Source: Caldifarciminota bacterium (lineage in GTDB: Bacteria; Hydrothermota; Tepidihabitantia; SM23-42). Taken from it: 43,533 bases of DNA. Shown piece after piece: positions 1 to 8,403 of this stretch (position 1 is its first letter; each line of letters starts with the position of its first letter). The translations under genes and the position numbers were made by a program. Location: assembly GCA_020355325.1 (NCBI GenBank), contig CP070664.1:1423818-1467350 (forward strand), given 5' to 3'. Below the pieces are notes generated by a model. The model searched no databases, had not been told where the DNA came from, and saw only the letters and a list, made by a program, of their open reading frames with translations.

Positions 1-435
1 TTTGTTATGAGTATTATTTTTATGATTCTCGCCTTACCCGTATATATATCTGCCGTCGGCAAAAATGTTCCTCTGTTATCTGCTTATCTTAAAGGAAATC
101 ACTACGCAGGTTATTCGATTAATTATGTTCGCTTTATCGAGGCAAATGAATGGATCGGAGAACATGGTGTTAAGAGCGCTGGTGTGATAAGTCGAAAGCC
201 TCGCTTAACATGGTGGTTTTCAGGACATCCTGCTCGTAATTATTTATATAATCCAAACCCGCAGAGAGTAAAAGCAGATATCGACAGCAGCGGTGCACAC
301 TATGTACTCCTCGATCGTATCTCCTCCACCACCCCGCAGTTCTTAATACCTGCACTGCAAACCGCTCCACAGCAATTTAATGTTCTTTTTGTGACGAGGC
401 GGCCAGAGACGTATGTACTAGAGGTTATGCGATAG
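1..435 (+). CDS. C-terminal part of a membrane glycosyltransferase (PMT/ArnT-like), 5' truncated
   Basis: The reading frame is open from base 1, so the ATG at 7 is probably internal and the gene begins before the window. What remains starts with the end of a membrane helix (SIIFMILALPVYISAV). A soluble tail follows, with FIEANEWIGEH, a SRKPR stretch and AHYVLLDRIS. That arrangement (helix, 'residue-NEWI', 'SRKP', 'YVLLDR') is typical of the extracytoplasmic C-terminal domain of polytopic GT39/GT83-like enzymes that move sugars from polyprenyl carriers. The catalytic loops are outside the window, so substrate and exact family cannot be given. It ends 48 bp before the next gene on the same strand. 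The family call is inferred from the tail only. Confidence 0.5.
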   Translation, partial: FVMSIIFMILALPVYISAVGKNVPLLSAYLKGNHYAGYSINYVRFIEANEWIGEHGVKSAGVISRKPRLTWWFSGHPARNYLYNPNPQRVKADIDSSGAHYVLLDRISSTTPQFLIPALQTAPQQFNVLFVTRRPETYVLEVMR

Positions 436-442
436 CGAATGA

Positions 443-454
443 ATTCGTACGAAT
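443..454. promoter_or_regulatory. 12-bp perfect palindrome upstream of the BrxD-like module
   Basis: ATTCGTACGAAT is a perfect inverted repeat lying 29 bp before the ATG at 484, in the only gap between the glycosyltransferase and the ATPase/helicase module. It could be an operator or a chance palindrome. No convincing -35/-10 pair is visible around it. Confidence 0.2.
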
Positions 455-483
455 AGATTCCAAATTTAAAAAGAGAGGGTACA

Positions 484-1320
484 ATGCAAGAGTTTATTGA
501 AAACATTAAGGCATTATCGAAGAATGCTCAAAAAATAATAAAATTGGTTGGGAAGTACGAGAAATTAACAGAGAATCCCATCGATAATGTCTACGTTCTC
601 GAAAAGACCCTCGCCGAGATTTCAAAAGTTGCAGAGAGTCTGCCTGATTTCGATCTCAAAGAATCGTTGCGTACGTGGGTGCAAACGAAAAAAGATGAGT
701 TGGAAAGGACGAGAGAAGATTTTCGATTTCGGTTTGGTCAGCAGCTAAAACAATTATTAGAGAGCGATGGTAAGCAGATGAGTGGTCAATATCCGCTGTT
801 GAGAATTGGTCTCTATACCTTGTCATTGAATTTTGAATTTGGTGAGGCAACCCTCTATTTCGGTCCAGAGATTGAAAAGTTGCGTTCTAAGATTCCACTC
901 GAACCACGAACTGTCGCTGAGATTATTAAAAAGACCGATGATGCATTGAAAGCGATAAAATCAACTCCCGAGGATATTTTCAAAGACCTCAGCGAGGCAT
1001 ACGAGCATAGCCTGAGACTAACCAATAAATCTTTTGGCGAAAAATTATTGATTACCGAGGTTTTACATCAATTTGTTGTCTTGAAGCAAACCAAGCAATT
1101 CTTTATCGATCCGCAGAGAAAAAATTTTCGGGAGTTTTCGAGGGTCATGTTGAGTTATATGCTCTACCTCTTGAAGAAAGCACATTTTTCGGAACGAGGT
1201 ATGAAATTATACATCGCCACGTTTGATGCGACGGTAGATAAGAGAAATGCGATCTGGATTCCAGAAAATGAGACCGGTGAGGGAACATACTATTCTCACA
1301 TTTCATTCGACAAGGCATGA
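484..1320 (+). CDS. Uncharacterised 278-aa protein, first gene of a BrxD/helicase-like module
   Basis: I do not recognise this family. The protein is soluble and charged. Its N-terminal half (roughly residues 1-95) is helical and probably coiled-coil (EYEKL, ESLRTWVQTKKDELERTRED). A middle part has two short beta-like stretches (LLRIGLYTLSLNFEFGEATLYFGPEIEKL cut near residues 100-130), and a mostly helical C-terminus follows. No signal peptide, membrane segment or catalytic motif is visible. An AGAGAGG-like Shine-Dalgarno precedes ATG 484. The stop overlaps the start of the first DUF2791 ATPase by 4 bp (ATGA), so the two should be co-translated. Position and coupling suggest an accessory or substrate-recognition subunit of the ATPase/helicase complex. 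That role is inference only. Confidence 0.7.
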   Translation: MQEFIENIKALSKNAQKIIKLVGKYEKLTENPIDNVYVLEKTLAEISKVAESLPDFDLKESLRTWVQTKKDELERTREDFRFRFGQQLKQLLESDGKQMSGQYPLLRIGLYTLSLNFEFGEATLYFGPEIEKLRSKIPLEPRTVAEIIKKTDDALKAIKSTPEDIFKDLSEAYEHSLRLTNKSFGEKLLITEVLHQFVVLKQTKQFFIDPQRKNFREFSRVMLSYMLYLLKKAHFSERGMKLYIATFDATVDKRNAIWIPENETGEGTYYSHISFDKA

Positions 1321-2576
1321 TGAACCTGATAGACCAGAAATTAGCAAAAGCAATCATCCACAAGGTAGGCAGTTTCGGTACACCCCCGGAATTTGGCATT
1401 GAATATTTCAGTGTTGGACTCGAACCATACTTGACGGTTATAGAAAATGAATATCTCAAGGATATTTTAAAATATAATCTTTCCTCGTTCAAATTGATAA
1501 CCGGTAACTATGGCGGTGGAAAGACACATTTTCTCTACTTAATTAGAAATCTTGCTTGGCAGAACAACTATGTGACGAGTTATGTGAGCCTGAGTCCGAC
1601 TGAATGTCCGTTTGACCGATTAGAATTGGTCTATAAGAAGGTTGTCGCGAATATAATGCCACCGGTTGAACAGCCTCCTGTGGATCAGATATGGGATGTA
1701 GGTATTGAAACACTGCTGAGACGTTGGTATAAACGTGCGGCCGACGAGAGGAATTTTATTTCTAAAATAAGAAATTTCGAAAGTTCGAGCTTCACGAATG
1801 CCCTGAAAGGAGCGATGATTAATCTCACGAGCGATGATGAAGAGGGATTCGGTGCAGTCGTACAGTGGCTCAAAGCAGAGGATATACCGAGAGAGTTGCG
1901 GTTACGCTATCGCATATCAGAACGAATCGACCGGAGCACCGCATTCAGAATGTTGCGTAGTCTCGTGCAGTTCATCAATACAATTGGGTACTCGGGGCTC
2001 ATTCTTTTATTCGATGAAGCAGAGCGTGGTATGAGCATTGCATCGGCTCGTGACAAGCGGAGGGCACTCGATAACCTCAGACAAATCGTCGATGAGTGTG
2101 GTAATTCGCGACTTCCAGGTGCGATGTTCTTCTATGCAGTCCCTGATGAGAATCTGCTCCTTGAAGGAAGTGGTGGAGTGTATGAGGCATTAAAGCAACG
2201 ATTACGTTCGAGCTTCACAAAGATCAATCCTATGGGTGTAAAAATAAATTTAGAAGATATTGGCATGGATCCAGCAGCATTTTTAAACGAGTTGGGCAAG
2301 AAACTCGGGAAAATTTTTGAACATGCTTACCAGTGTACCGTAGACGTGAACATACTGAATGATTCCATAAGGAATATTGCTGATGCAGCTCTGGAATTAC
2401 AGGCACTCGATATTAGTTATCGTAGAATCTTCGTTGTCGGTATTATCGAGGCCTTTCAGTTAATACGAAGCGGGAGTGCAGGAATTAACAAAATTATTGC
2501 ACGTGAGATTCTGAGGTCGACCGTGAAGAGGCTGTCTGACAAAGAAAGAGAAGAAGTCGAACAGGAAGAATTTTAA
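1317..2576 (+). CDS. BrxD-like DUF2791 P-loop ATPase (first copy)
   Basis: The 419-aa protein has a Walker A GNYGGGKT at residues 63-70 followed by HFLYLIRNLA. A Walker B LILLFDEAERG sits around residues 228-238, and DKRRALDNLRQIVDE follows it. These are the hallmarks of the BREX-system ATP-binding (DUF2791) family that includes BrxD of type 2 BREX. A later segment (GAMFFYAVPDENLL) fits the sensor strand of this AAA-like fold. ATG 1317 overlaps the preceding gene by 4 bp, and a second ATG at 1320 is an alternative. A gap of 80 bp separates it from a second, diverged member of the same family. Family assignment is confident. A role in phage defence is inferred from BREX homology, and other DNA-related roles are possible. 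Confidence 0.82.
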   Translation: MMNLIDQKLAKAIIHKVGSFGTPPEFGIEYFSVGLEPYLTVIENEYLKDILKYNLSSFKLITGNYGGGKTHFLYLIRNLAWQNNYVTSYVSLSPTECPFDRLELVYKKVVANIMPPVEQPPVDQIWDVGIETLLRRWYKRAADERNFISKIRNFESSSFTNALKGAMINLTSDDEEGFGAVVQWLKAEDIPRELRLRYRISERIDRSTAFRMLRSLVQFINTIGYSGLILLFDEAERGMSIASARDKRRALDNLRQIVDECGNSRLPGAMFFYAVPDENLLLEGSGGVYEALKQRLRSSFTKINPMGVKINLEDIGMDPAAFLNELGKKLGKIFEHAYQCTVDVNILNDSIRNIADAALELQALDISYRRIFVVGIIEAFQLIRSGSAGINKIIAREILRSTVKRLSDKEREEVEQEEF

Positions 2577-2656
2577 TGACTCCACATAAAAACATGGTGG
2601 CCAGACGAGGAAGTCTTGTGTCATTTCAATAATTTGTCTGTTTCTCTATCGCATAC

Positions 2657-3934
2657 ATGAATAATCGAAATATCGTTGCACATCCTATATTTGGTGAAGG
2701 AACGATTGTAGCAACCAGATGGGATGGGGCAGAGGCACGAGTAGAATTTCATAGCGGTCTCTGTCTGTGGTTACCAGCAAGATGGCTCAGACCCATATCA
2801 GCGAAGCATATACAATTAAACCAAATAACCTCGCGAAGATTACTCGAGGCATTTCGTTTGGGGGTCGTGCCTCATCAAGATGTCGAATATTTCACCTTTG
2901 GACGTGCATACGAGATAGGTCAGATCGAGAAAGGGTTTGACGATCTCAAGAAGGGCCGAGGAGGCGTGTACCTCATTGAGGGAGTCTATGGATCGGGTAA
3001 AACACATCTCCTGGAATATGCACGCCACCTCTCATTAAGACACGGCCTCGTCACGGCGTATTGCGAATTGAGCACCCAGGAGACCCCGTTATATAGACCG
3101 AAGCGTGTGTACCGTGAACTTGTATACAATTTGCGATACATAAAGAATAGTCGAGAGTATTCTTTCCGAGATTTATTAAAACAGGCGACCGAGATTACGA
3201 TAGCTGACCACTGTTTTTTAACTCCAGTTTTAGGGCGTCTCAAAACGATGGATGATGGTGATTTAAAGAGCGAAGTCTTTTGGCAGTGGATTGAGGGAGA
3301 ATCGACGAAAGACTATGCCACTGACCCCCTCTCTCCCTTTAGGGTACGTGGTGGACAAAAGATTCCAGCGCTTTATGATTTCTCTACAGCTACCGACTTT
3401 TATTCCTATATCCTCTCCGGGTTGAGTTATCTCATCAACAAATCCGGGCTGGGCGGCTTGGTCGTTATATTGGATGAAATTGAAACCATATCTCATATAT
3501 GGAATTACAGTGCGTTCTCTCGCGGATTAAGTTTTCTTGAAGGCCTGATTCATTCCGCACTCAACAACGACGACTTGAAGCAGGTAGATACGAGGATGCT
3601 TCACAATAGAGTTCGCCCGACACCGTATACGTATAGAAAACCACACCTTTTGCTCATTCTCGCAATGACGCCGGTACACGGCGTTCGCGGTTTCGAGAAT
3701 GTGCTCAATCTTGTAGAAAATAAGATGTGTCTTCGAAAATTTAGTAAGGGTGAACTTGAAGTTATTTTTGATAATCTTGTAGAAGTTTATAGAAATGCGT
3801 ATCGAGATTTTTCTGTAGAACCTTCGCAACACGAAAACATTTTGAATGCTGCATTGAAAAAGTGTAGTGGAGAATTGAGAGAATTCATAAAATTTTCTGT
3901 TGAGGCATTTGATTGGCTCAGACTGAGCCGCTGA
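2657..3934 (+). CDS. BrxD-like DUF2791 P-loop ATPase (second copy, with N-terminal SH3/KOW-like module)
   Basis: The first 47 residues form a small beta-rich module (HPIFGEGTIVATRWDG ... CLWLPARWLRPI) like the FGxGxV SH3/KOW-type domains seen on nucleic-acid enzymes. The ATPase core follows: Walker A GVYGSGKT at residues 109-116 with HLLEYARHLS, and Walker B GLVVILDEIE followed by the strand LLLILAMTP. The order of motifs matches the first DUF2791 protein, but the sequences are well diverged, so this is an old paralogue rather than a recent duplication. No Shine-Dalgarno precedes ATG 2657. The helicase gene starts 86 bp downstream. Two unequal ATPases suggest a hetero-oligomeric motor. The exact function is unknown. 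Confidence 0.75.
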   Translation: MNNRNIVAHPIFGEGTIVATRWDGAEARVEFHSGLCLWLPARWLRPISAKHIQLNQITSRRLLEAFRLGVVPHQDVEYFTFGRAYEIGQIEKGFDDLKKGRGGVYLIEGVYGSGKTHLLEYARHLSLRHGLVTAYCELSTQETPLYRPKRVYRELVYNLRYIKNSREYSFRDLLKQATEITIADHCFLTPVLGRLKTMDDGDLKSEVFWQWIEGESTKDYATDPLSPFRVRGGQKIPALYDFSTATDFYSYILSGLSYLINKSGLGGLVVILDEIETISHIWNYSAFSRGLSFLEGLIHSALNNDDLKQVDTRMLHNRVRPTPYTYRKPHLLLILAMTPVHGVRGFENVLNLVENKMCLRKFSKGELEVIFDNLVEVYRNAYRDFSVEPSQHENILNAALKKCSGELREFIKFSVEAFDWLRLSR

Positions 3935-4020
3935 GGTTGTCGTTACAGAGTTGTATGAACCGAATGAATACATTATGATTATTCTGTGTCCTCGATGTAT
4001 TATTGCGCATTGAGCATCAC

Positions 4021-6042
4021 ATGGATTCCACCGAAATAAAGGATCGCTTAAAGAGAACCTGGGTTCCATTTTTCAGCCGGTTTGGTAACTTTACACCAAT
4101 ACAGGAGTTATCGATTCCACGCATTCTCAAGGGTGAAAATGTGGTCGTGATTTCTCCGGCTGCAACTGGTAAGACCGAGGCAGTCATTGCTCCAGTCCTT
4201 GAAAATATGATACAGAAAGGACATGTGCAGGCTGAAATCAACAGCATCAAGGTTCTCTATATTTCACCCACCAGGGCATTAGTCAATGACCTCTATCGCA
4301 GATTGGTCGACCCTATTTCCTATCTCGATATTTTACTTGGTCGTAAGACCGGAGACAGGCCGAAAATTGACCACAGAAAACTTCCCCATGTTCTCCTCAC
4401 AACACCAGAATCATTTGATTCACTCATAGCCCGTCAGACAAGAATCTTTTTGGACCTCGAAGCCGTCGTACTCGACGAGATACATCTTCTCGATAATACA
4501 CCACGTGGTGATCAGCTCAGAGTTCTCCTCAGTCGCCTGCGTCGGATAAAAAAGGGGATTCAATACTGTGCCCTTTCAGCAACAATTGATGATTTAAATA
4601 TTGGCTTGAGATACTTCAACGACCCAAAGGTCTGTTTTCTCAAATCACAACGTGAGATTGAATGTAAACTCATATCACAGCGAGATTTTGTTAGAGAACT
4701 ATTCCATATAATACAAGAAAGAAGATTAAAAAAGATATTGATTTTTTTCAATGCGCGTAGTTATGCCGAAGCATTCTCACAAAAGCTTAATCGGCCTCCT
4801 TTCCAGGATGCGGTTTTAGTTCATCATGCGAGTTTGCCAAAGGAACGGCGTGAAGAGGTGGAGAGGCAGATGAACAACAGTAATCGGGCAATTCTGTGTG
4901 CAACCTCAACACTGGAGTTGGGTATTGACATCGGTGACATAGATTGCATCATCCTCTATCGACCACCATTCAACGTATCATCACTTCTCCAGAGAACCGG
5001 AAGGGGAAATCGCCGGACCAATACACTGTTTGCTCTGGGTGTTTACACGACGAACTGGGAAAAGATTTTATTCGAAGCATTCTTTCAGTGTGCACAACAG
5101 GGTCAACTCTTTGAGCGACGGTATCGACCTTCACTTTCGGTCATACCTCAACAACTTTACTCATACTTGTATCAACGTCGCCGTATCGGAACGACTCTCA
5201 AATCTTTGTACAACATATTGACGCCAATTTTTGACGAGGAATTAGTGAAGATCGTATTTAAAAAACTGATTGATGAGGGAATCGTTAAGGAAGTGCGACC
5301 GCGTATCTATTTCGTCTCTGACCGACTCGAAAAAAAGATAGATTGGGGAAAAATTCACTCAAATATTGCGGAAACATCATTTGGCGAGTATGATGTCTTT
5401 GATGTTACCAGTGGTAGTTTTATAGGACGAATTTTTTACCTCCAAGAACAGTTTATCCTCGGGGGCAAATGTTGGCAGATCGTTCAGATGAGCGAACGAG
5501 AGAAGAAGGTCTACGCAAAGTTTATCGGCCATGCCTCCAAGGTTGCGAAGATATTTGAAGGAAAAGGAGCTGGAAATTATGACTATCTACTGTCCACAAT
5601 ATTGAAGAAGAAAATTTTTCCTGAAATGGCAATCAAGGAATTCCCTTGTACTTTCGATGGAACCAATACGTATATTGTGCACCTCCTCGGATCCTTGTAT
5701 GGCTTCATACTGGCTGATGCACTCTCTGTCGAGGGCATTGATGCAGTCGACGTTGAGGGTAAATTGCTCGTGCTCAACCGTTTTCGACTTGATCAGGAAA
5801 GCTTTCCTGTTCCCAGGCACGATACCATTAAAAAGGTGATTGGTAAAAACATACGACGCCTTGAAGATGCTCTGGGTAGTGGCGCCTATTTCTATGATTT
5901 ACCCACACATTATCAGGTAGAAGACCACTATATGGCTTTAGATATCGAAGGTTTCTTAGAGTTCTTATGTTCAATGAAAATGCTGAATTTGGAACTTGGT
6001 CTATTCAGGAACGCAGTAAAATCATTGACACAGAAAGATTGA
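4021..6042 (+). CDS. Lhr/BrxHI-like DEAD/DEAH-box helicase
   Basis: This superfamily 2 helicase has a Q-like motif (FTPIQELSIP) and motif I PAATGKTE near residue 47. Further motifs are Ia (SPTRALVND), motif II DEIH at residues 152-155, motif III ALSAT, motif V (CATSTLELGIDIG) and motif VI (LLQRTGRGNRR). The TxxLELGIDIG and QRTGRGxRR pair is characteristic of the Lhr-like branch to which BrxHI of type 2 BREX belongs. The protein is 673 aa from ATG 4021, much shorter than Lhr (about 1,500 aa). A C-terminal region of about 270 residues follows the core. A TTG at 4003 would add six residues, and ATG 4021 is preferred for its more natural N-terminus. It closes the four-gene module. It presumably translocates on DNA with the two ATPases. 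Confidence 0.85.
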   Translation: MDSTEIKDRLKRTWVPFFSRFGNFTPIQELSIPRILKGENVVVISPAATGKTEAVIAPVLENMIQKGHVQAEINSIKVLYISPTRALVNDLYRRLVDPISYLDILLGRKTGDRPKIDHRKLPHVLLTTPESFDSLIARQTRIFLDLEAVVLDEIHLLDNTPRGDQLRVLLSRLRRIKKGIQYCALSATIDDLNIGLRYFNDPKVCFLKSQREIECKLISQRDFVRELFHIIQERRLKKILIFFNARSYAEAFSQKLNRPPFQDAVLVHHASLPKERREEVERQMNNSNRAILCATSTLELGIDIGDIDCIILYRPPFNVSSLLQRTGRGNRRTNTLFALGVYTTNWEKILFEAFFQCAQQGQLFERRYRPSLSVIPQQLYSYLYQRRRIGTTLKSLYNILTPIFDEELVKIVFKKLIDEGIVKEVRPRIYFVSDRLEKKIDWGKIHSNIAETSFGEYDVFDVTSGSFIGRIFYLQEQFILGGKCWQIVQMSEREKKVYAKFIGHASKVAKIFEGKGAGNYDYLLSTILKKKIFPEMAIKEFPCTFDGTNTYIVHLLGSLYGFILADALSVEGIDAVDVEGKLLVLNRFRLDQESFPVPRHDTIKKVIGKNIRRLEDALGSGAYFYDLPTHYQVEDHYMALDIEGFLEFLCSMKMLNLELGLFRNAVKSLTQKD

Positions 6043-6062
6043 GAATTCCAAGGGAATTTCTC
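6041..6062 (+). terminator. Hairpin after the helicase gene, possible terminator
   Basis: GAGAATTCC and GGAATTTCTC pair with one bulged base around a 3-nt loop, starting inside the helicase stop codon. No U-tract follows, so intrinsic termination is uncertain. It may instead stabilise the transcript end. Confidence 0.25.
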
Positions 6063-6193
6063 ATCACAGAGTTGATTTCGTATTTGATAACGTAAATAAA
6101 TTCCATTGGCCAGATTCTTTAATAAAAAAGTCCTATATTACGAGCGAAATAAATAAGATAACGATTTTTCGACCTCTTTTTGCATTTTAGCCC

Positions 6194-6221
6194 TTGACAA
6201 ATTCGGATTTATCACTATAAT
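6194..6221 (+). promoter_or_regulatory. Consensus sigma-70 promoter of the rpsU-mutS2-dnaG-rpoD operon
   Basis: TTGACA (6194-6199) and TATAAT (6216-6221) are perfect hexamers 16 bp apart. Transcription should start near 6228, giving a leader of about 22 nt. That leader carries a strong AAAGGAGG Shine-Dalgarno ahead of ATG 6251. Confidence 0.85.
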
Positions 6222-6250
6222 ATAACAGAAATGAAAGGAGGTGCAATTAG

Positions 6251-6445
6251 ATGACAAAAATAACTGTTTACGAAGGCGAATCATTTGATAATGCTATGCG
6301 CCGTTTTCGTAAGTCAGTTGAGCGTGCCGGTATTTTAAGAGACGTTAAGAAGCATGATGTCTATGAAAAACCGAGTGAAAGGAGAAAAAGACGTCATATT
6401 GCGGCACGTAAAAAAGAATTGAAACGGCAGCAGGAGGAGATATAG
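6251..6445 (+). CDS. rpsU: 30S ribosomal protein S21
   Basis: The 64-aa basic protein starts TKITVYEGESFDNAMRRF and ends in a lysine/arginine-rich helix (SERRKRRHIAARKK). This matches bacterial S21 in length and pattern. S21 sits on the 30S platform near the anti-Shine-Dalgarno and helps initiation. A strong Shine-Dalgarno (AAAGGAGG) lies 9 nt before the ATG, downstream of a consensus promoter. It is the first gene of a macromolecular-synthesis operon. Its stop codon overlaps the inferred AUA start of mutS2 (ATAG), and its last codons contain the Shine-Dalgarno for that gene. Confidence 0.96.
   Translation: MTKITVYEGESFDNAMRRFRKSVERAGILRDVKKHDVYEKPSERRKRRHIAARKKELKRQQEEI
6432..6444 (+). promoter_or_regulatory. 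Shine-Dalgarno and inferred AUA start codon of mutS2
   Basis: AGGAGG at 6432-6437 lies 4 nt before ATA 6442-6444, and that ATA overlaps the rpsU stop (ATAG). The mutS2 frame has no ATG, GTG or TTG between its upstream stop (6409-6411) and a TTG at 6553. That TTG would remove about 37 conserved residues. The site therefore decides the start. Confidence 0.6.
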
Positions 6446-8403
6446 AGAGAACCCACGCTGAGCACGTTCTTGAGCTCCCAAAAGTCCTCAATATCCTTGC
6501 TGAATGTTGTCAGACAGAACCCGCAAAGGATAGGGCAAGGGCTATTTTTGTTTTGGAAAATCAGCACGATATAAAGCGTGAATTAGACAGGGTACAAGAG
6601 ATAGAGAGATCTGGTGAATCTGCACAATTCTATGTTCCTTTTGAACCTGGTTATTTAAAAAGAGAATTGACAAGAGTTGGTTTTTTATCAATAGAAAAGA
6701 TTGTTCTCTTGAAACATTTCTTTAAATACCTCCGTGATTTAAAAACAAGGTTTATCAAGAGTTCAATTAGAAATTACTTTAATAAAATTAAAGATTATCA
6801 TCATATTGTGAACAAAATAGACCAGAAGATTGATTCAGACAACTATGTCAAAAATAATGCTTCAAGAGTGTTGTTTCAAATCAGAGAGCAAAAAAAACAG
6901 ACGAAAAATCGAATTATAAAGACATTACAGGCATTGCTCGAGAAACGTCCAAATGTGTTCACGGATACAACTATTGTCGAACGTGGTGGCAGATACGTTC
7001 TGCCTATAAGGAGCAATTTCAAAAAAGATGTTCTTGGTATTGTGCATTCCTATTCTAATTCTGGTGAAACGGTTTTTATCGAACCTATGGACATTACTGA
7101 TGACTCTGCTCGATTAGTAGAGTTGGAAGAGCGGGAGAAACAAGAGATAGAGACTATTCTGCGTGAATTGACAGATACTATTCGGGCTGAACAAGAGCAT
7201 ATCGAAGAAGATATTGAATACGTCGTAGGCCTTGACCTCTTATTTGCCAAAGTTCGATTTGCACAAGAGCATAAGGCCACGAGGCCATTCTTTGGAAGCA
7301 GCGTAAACATAATCAATGGGTATCATCCAATTTTAAGAATTGTTAATGGTCGAGTAATTCCACTCAATTTGAAGATGAATTCAGATAAACGTGTTTTGCT
7401 GATTTCAGGACCAAACGCAGGCGGAAAGACCGTGGTTCTTAAGACCGTTGGTTTACTCATGCTGATGGCAAAGTGTGGACTCTATATTTCCGCTGATGAG
7501 GGAAGCACGATACCTTTTTTCGATGAGGTGTATGCGGATATCGGGGATGAGCAGAGTATTGAATCACGCCTCTCCACCTTTTCTGGTCACATAAAGCAGA
7601 TTAAAGAGGCGCTCAATGGAAGTAAAAACTCACTCATCTTACTCGATGAACTCATGAGCCAGACTTCGGTTGAAGAGGGGTCTGCTCTGGCTGCAGCAAT
7701 TATGGAGGAATTTGCACAGAGAAAAAGCATGGTGCTGGCAACTACCCATAATGAGAATCTAAAAATTTTCGTGAGTCAAAAAGAAAATATGCTCAATGCC
7801 GGCATGGAATTTACTGATCGTCCTACCTATCGACTCATCGTTGGAATTCCTCAGGCAAGTAATGCCCTCGCACTGGCGCGGCGTCTGGGTATAGATTCTA
7901 CTATTATGAGAAATGCAGAGTCATATTTAAATAGAGAAAAGCTGTCATTAAATGAGCTTTTCGAAGGACTCTCCAAAGAGCTCAAGACAGTTCAGGAAGA
8001 GCGACAGAAGCTTTCTGTTTTAGTCAGAGAATATGAGTCTCGGCTTCAGGAATTGAATACGAAAAAGAAAAAAGAATTGCGTGAGTTGAAGATGAGGTAT
8101 AAAACTGAGCTCATCGAAGCGAAAAGAGGAGTTGAAAGGTTCATAAAGACATTGAAGAAAGAAGGACCAAAACCTGGACTCGTTCATAAGGTTCGTCGAT
8201 TTTTCGATGAGAAATTAGAGCCTAAGGATAGAGAGGTTCCCTATTATCCTGAGATTGGTGAGATTGTAATGATACGGGATTTGAAAAAGAGTGGACAGGT
8301 GGTTGCAGAGCATCAAGGAAAATTTAAGGTAAGTCTCGATAACATATATTACTGGGTTGAACCTGAGGAGATGGAATCGATTAAAAAAGAGCAGGCACAG
8401 TGA
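6442..8403 (+). CDS. mutS2: MutS2-like ATPase lacking the Smr domain, inferred AUA start
   Basis: MutS2 proteins act on branched DNA or, as shown more recently, on collided ribosomes. With the AUA start the protein is about 653 aa, and the N-terminus (HVLELPKVLNILAE) matches the family opening. A coiled-coil core domain follows, then the typical VERGGRYVLPIRSNFK and SGETVFIEP motifs. The P-loop is GPNAGGKTVVLKT, with FSGHIKQI and Walker B LILLDEL. The loop after Walker B reads MSQTSVEEG where the family usually has GAGTDPxEG. A long coiled coil (about residues 505-575) precedes a small beta module (GEIVMIRDL, GKFKVSLDNI), where the protein ends. The usual C-terminal Smr nuclease domain is absent, whereas family members are often about 780 aa. 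The stop overlaps dnaG by 4 bp. Confidence 0.88.
   Translation: MERTHAEHVLELPKVLNILAECCQTEPAKDRARAIFVLENQHDIKRELDRVQEIERSGESAQFYVPFEPGYLKRELTRVGFLSIEKIVLLKHFFKYLRDLKTRFIKSSIRNYFNKIKDYHHIVNKIDQKIDSDNYVKNNASRVLFQIREQKKQTKNRIIKTLQALLEKRPNVFTDTTIVERGGRYVLPIRSNFKKDVLGIVHSYSNSGETVFIEPMDITDDSARLVELEEREKQEIETILRELTDTIRAEQEHIEEDIEYVVGLDLLFAKVRFAQEHKATRPFFGSSVNIINGYHPILRIVNGRVIPLNLKMNSDKRVLLISGPNAGGKTVVLKTVGLLMLMAKCGLYISADEGSTIPFFDEVYADIGDEQSIESRLSTFSGHIKQIKEALNGSKNSLILLDELMSQTSVEEGSALAAAIMEEFAQRKSMVLATTHNENLKIFVSQKENMLNAGMEFTDRPTYRLIVGIPQASNALALARRLGIDSTIMRNAESYLNREKLSLNELFEGLSKELKTVQEERQKLSVLVREYESRLQELNTKKKKELRELKMRYKTELIEAKRGVERFIKTLKKEGPKPGLVHKVRRFFDEKLEPKDREVPYYPEIGEIVMIRDLKKSGQVVAEHQGKFKVSLDNIYYWVEPEEMESIKKEQAQ

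Noticed and set aside
6553..6555. TTG as the mutS2 start
   Set aside because: It has no Shine-Dalgarno and would remove about 37 conserved residues encoded in the same frame.
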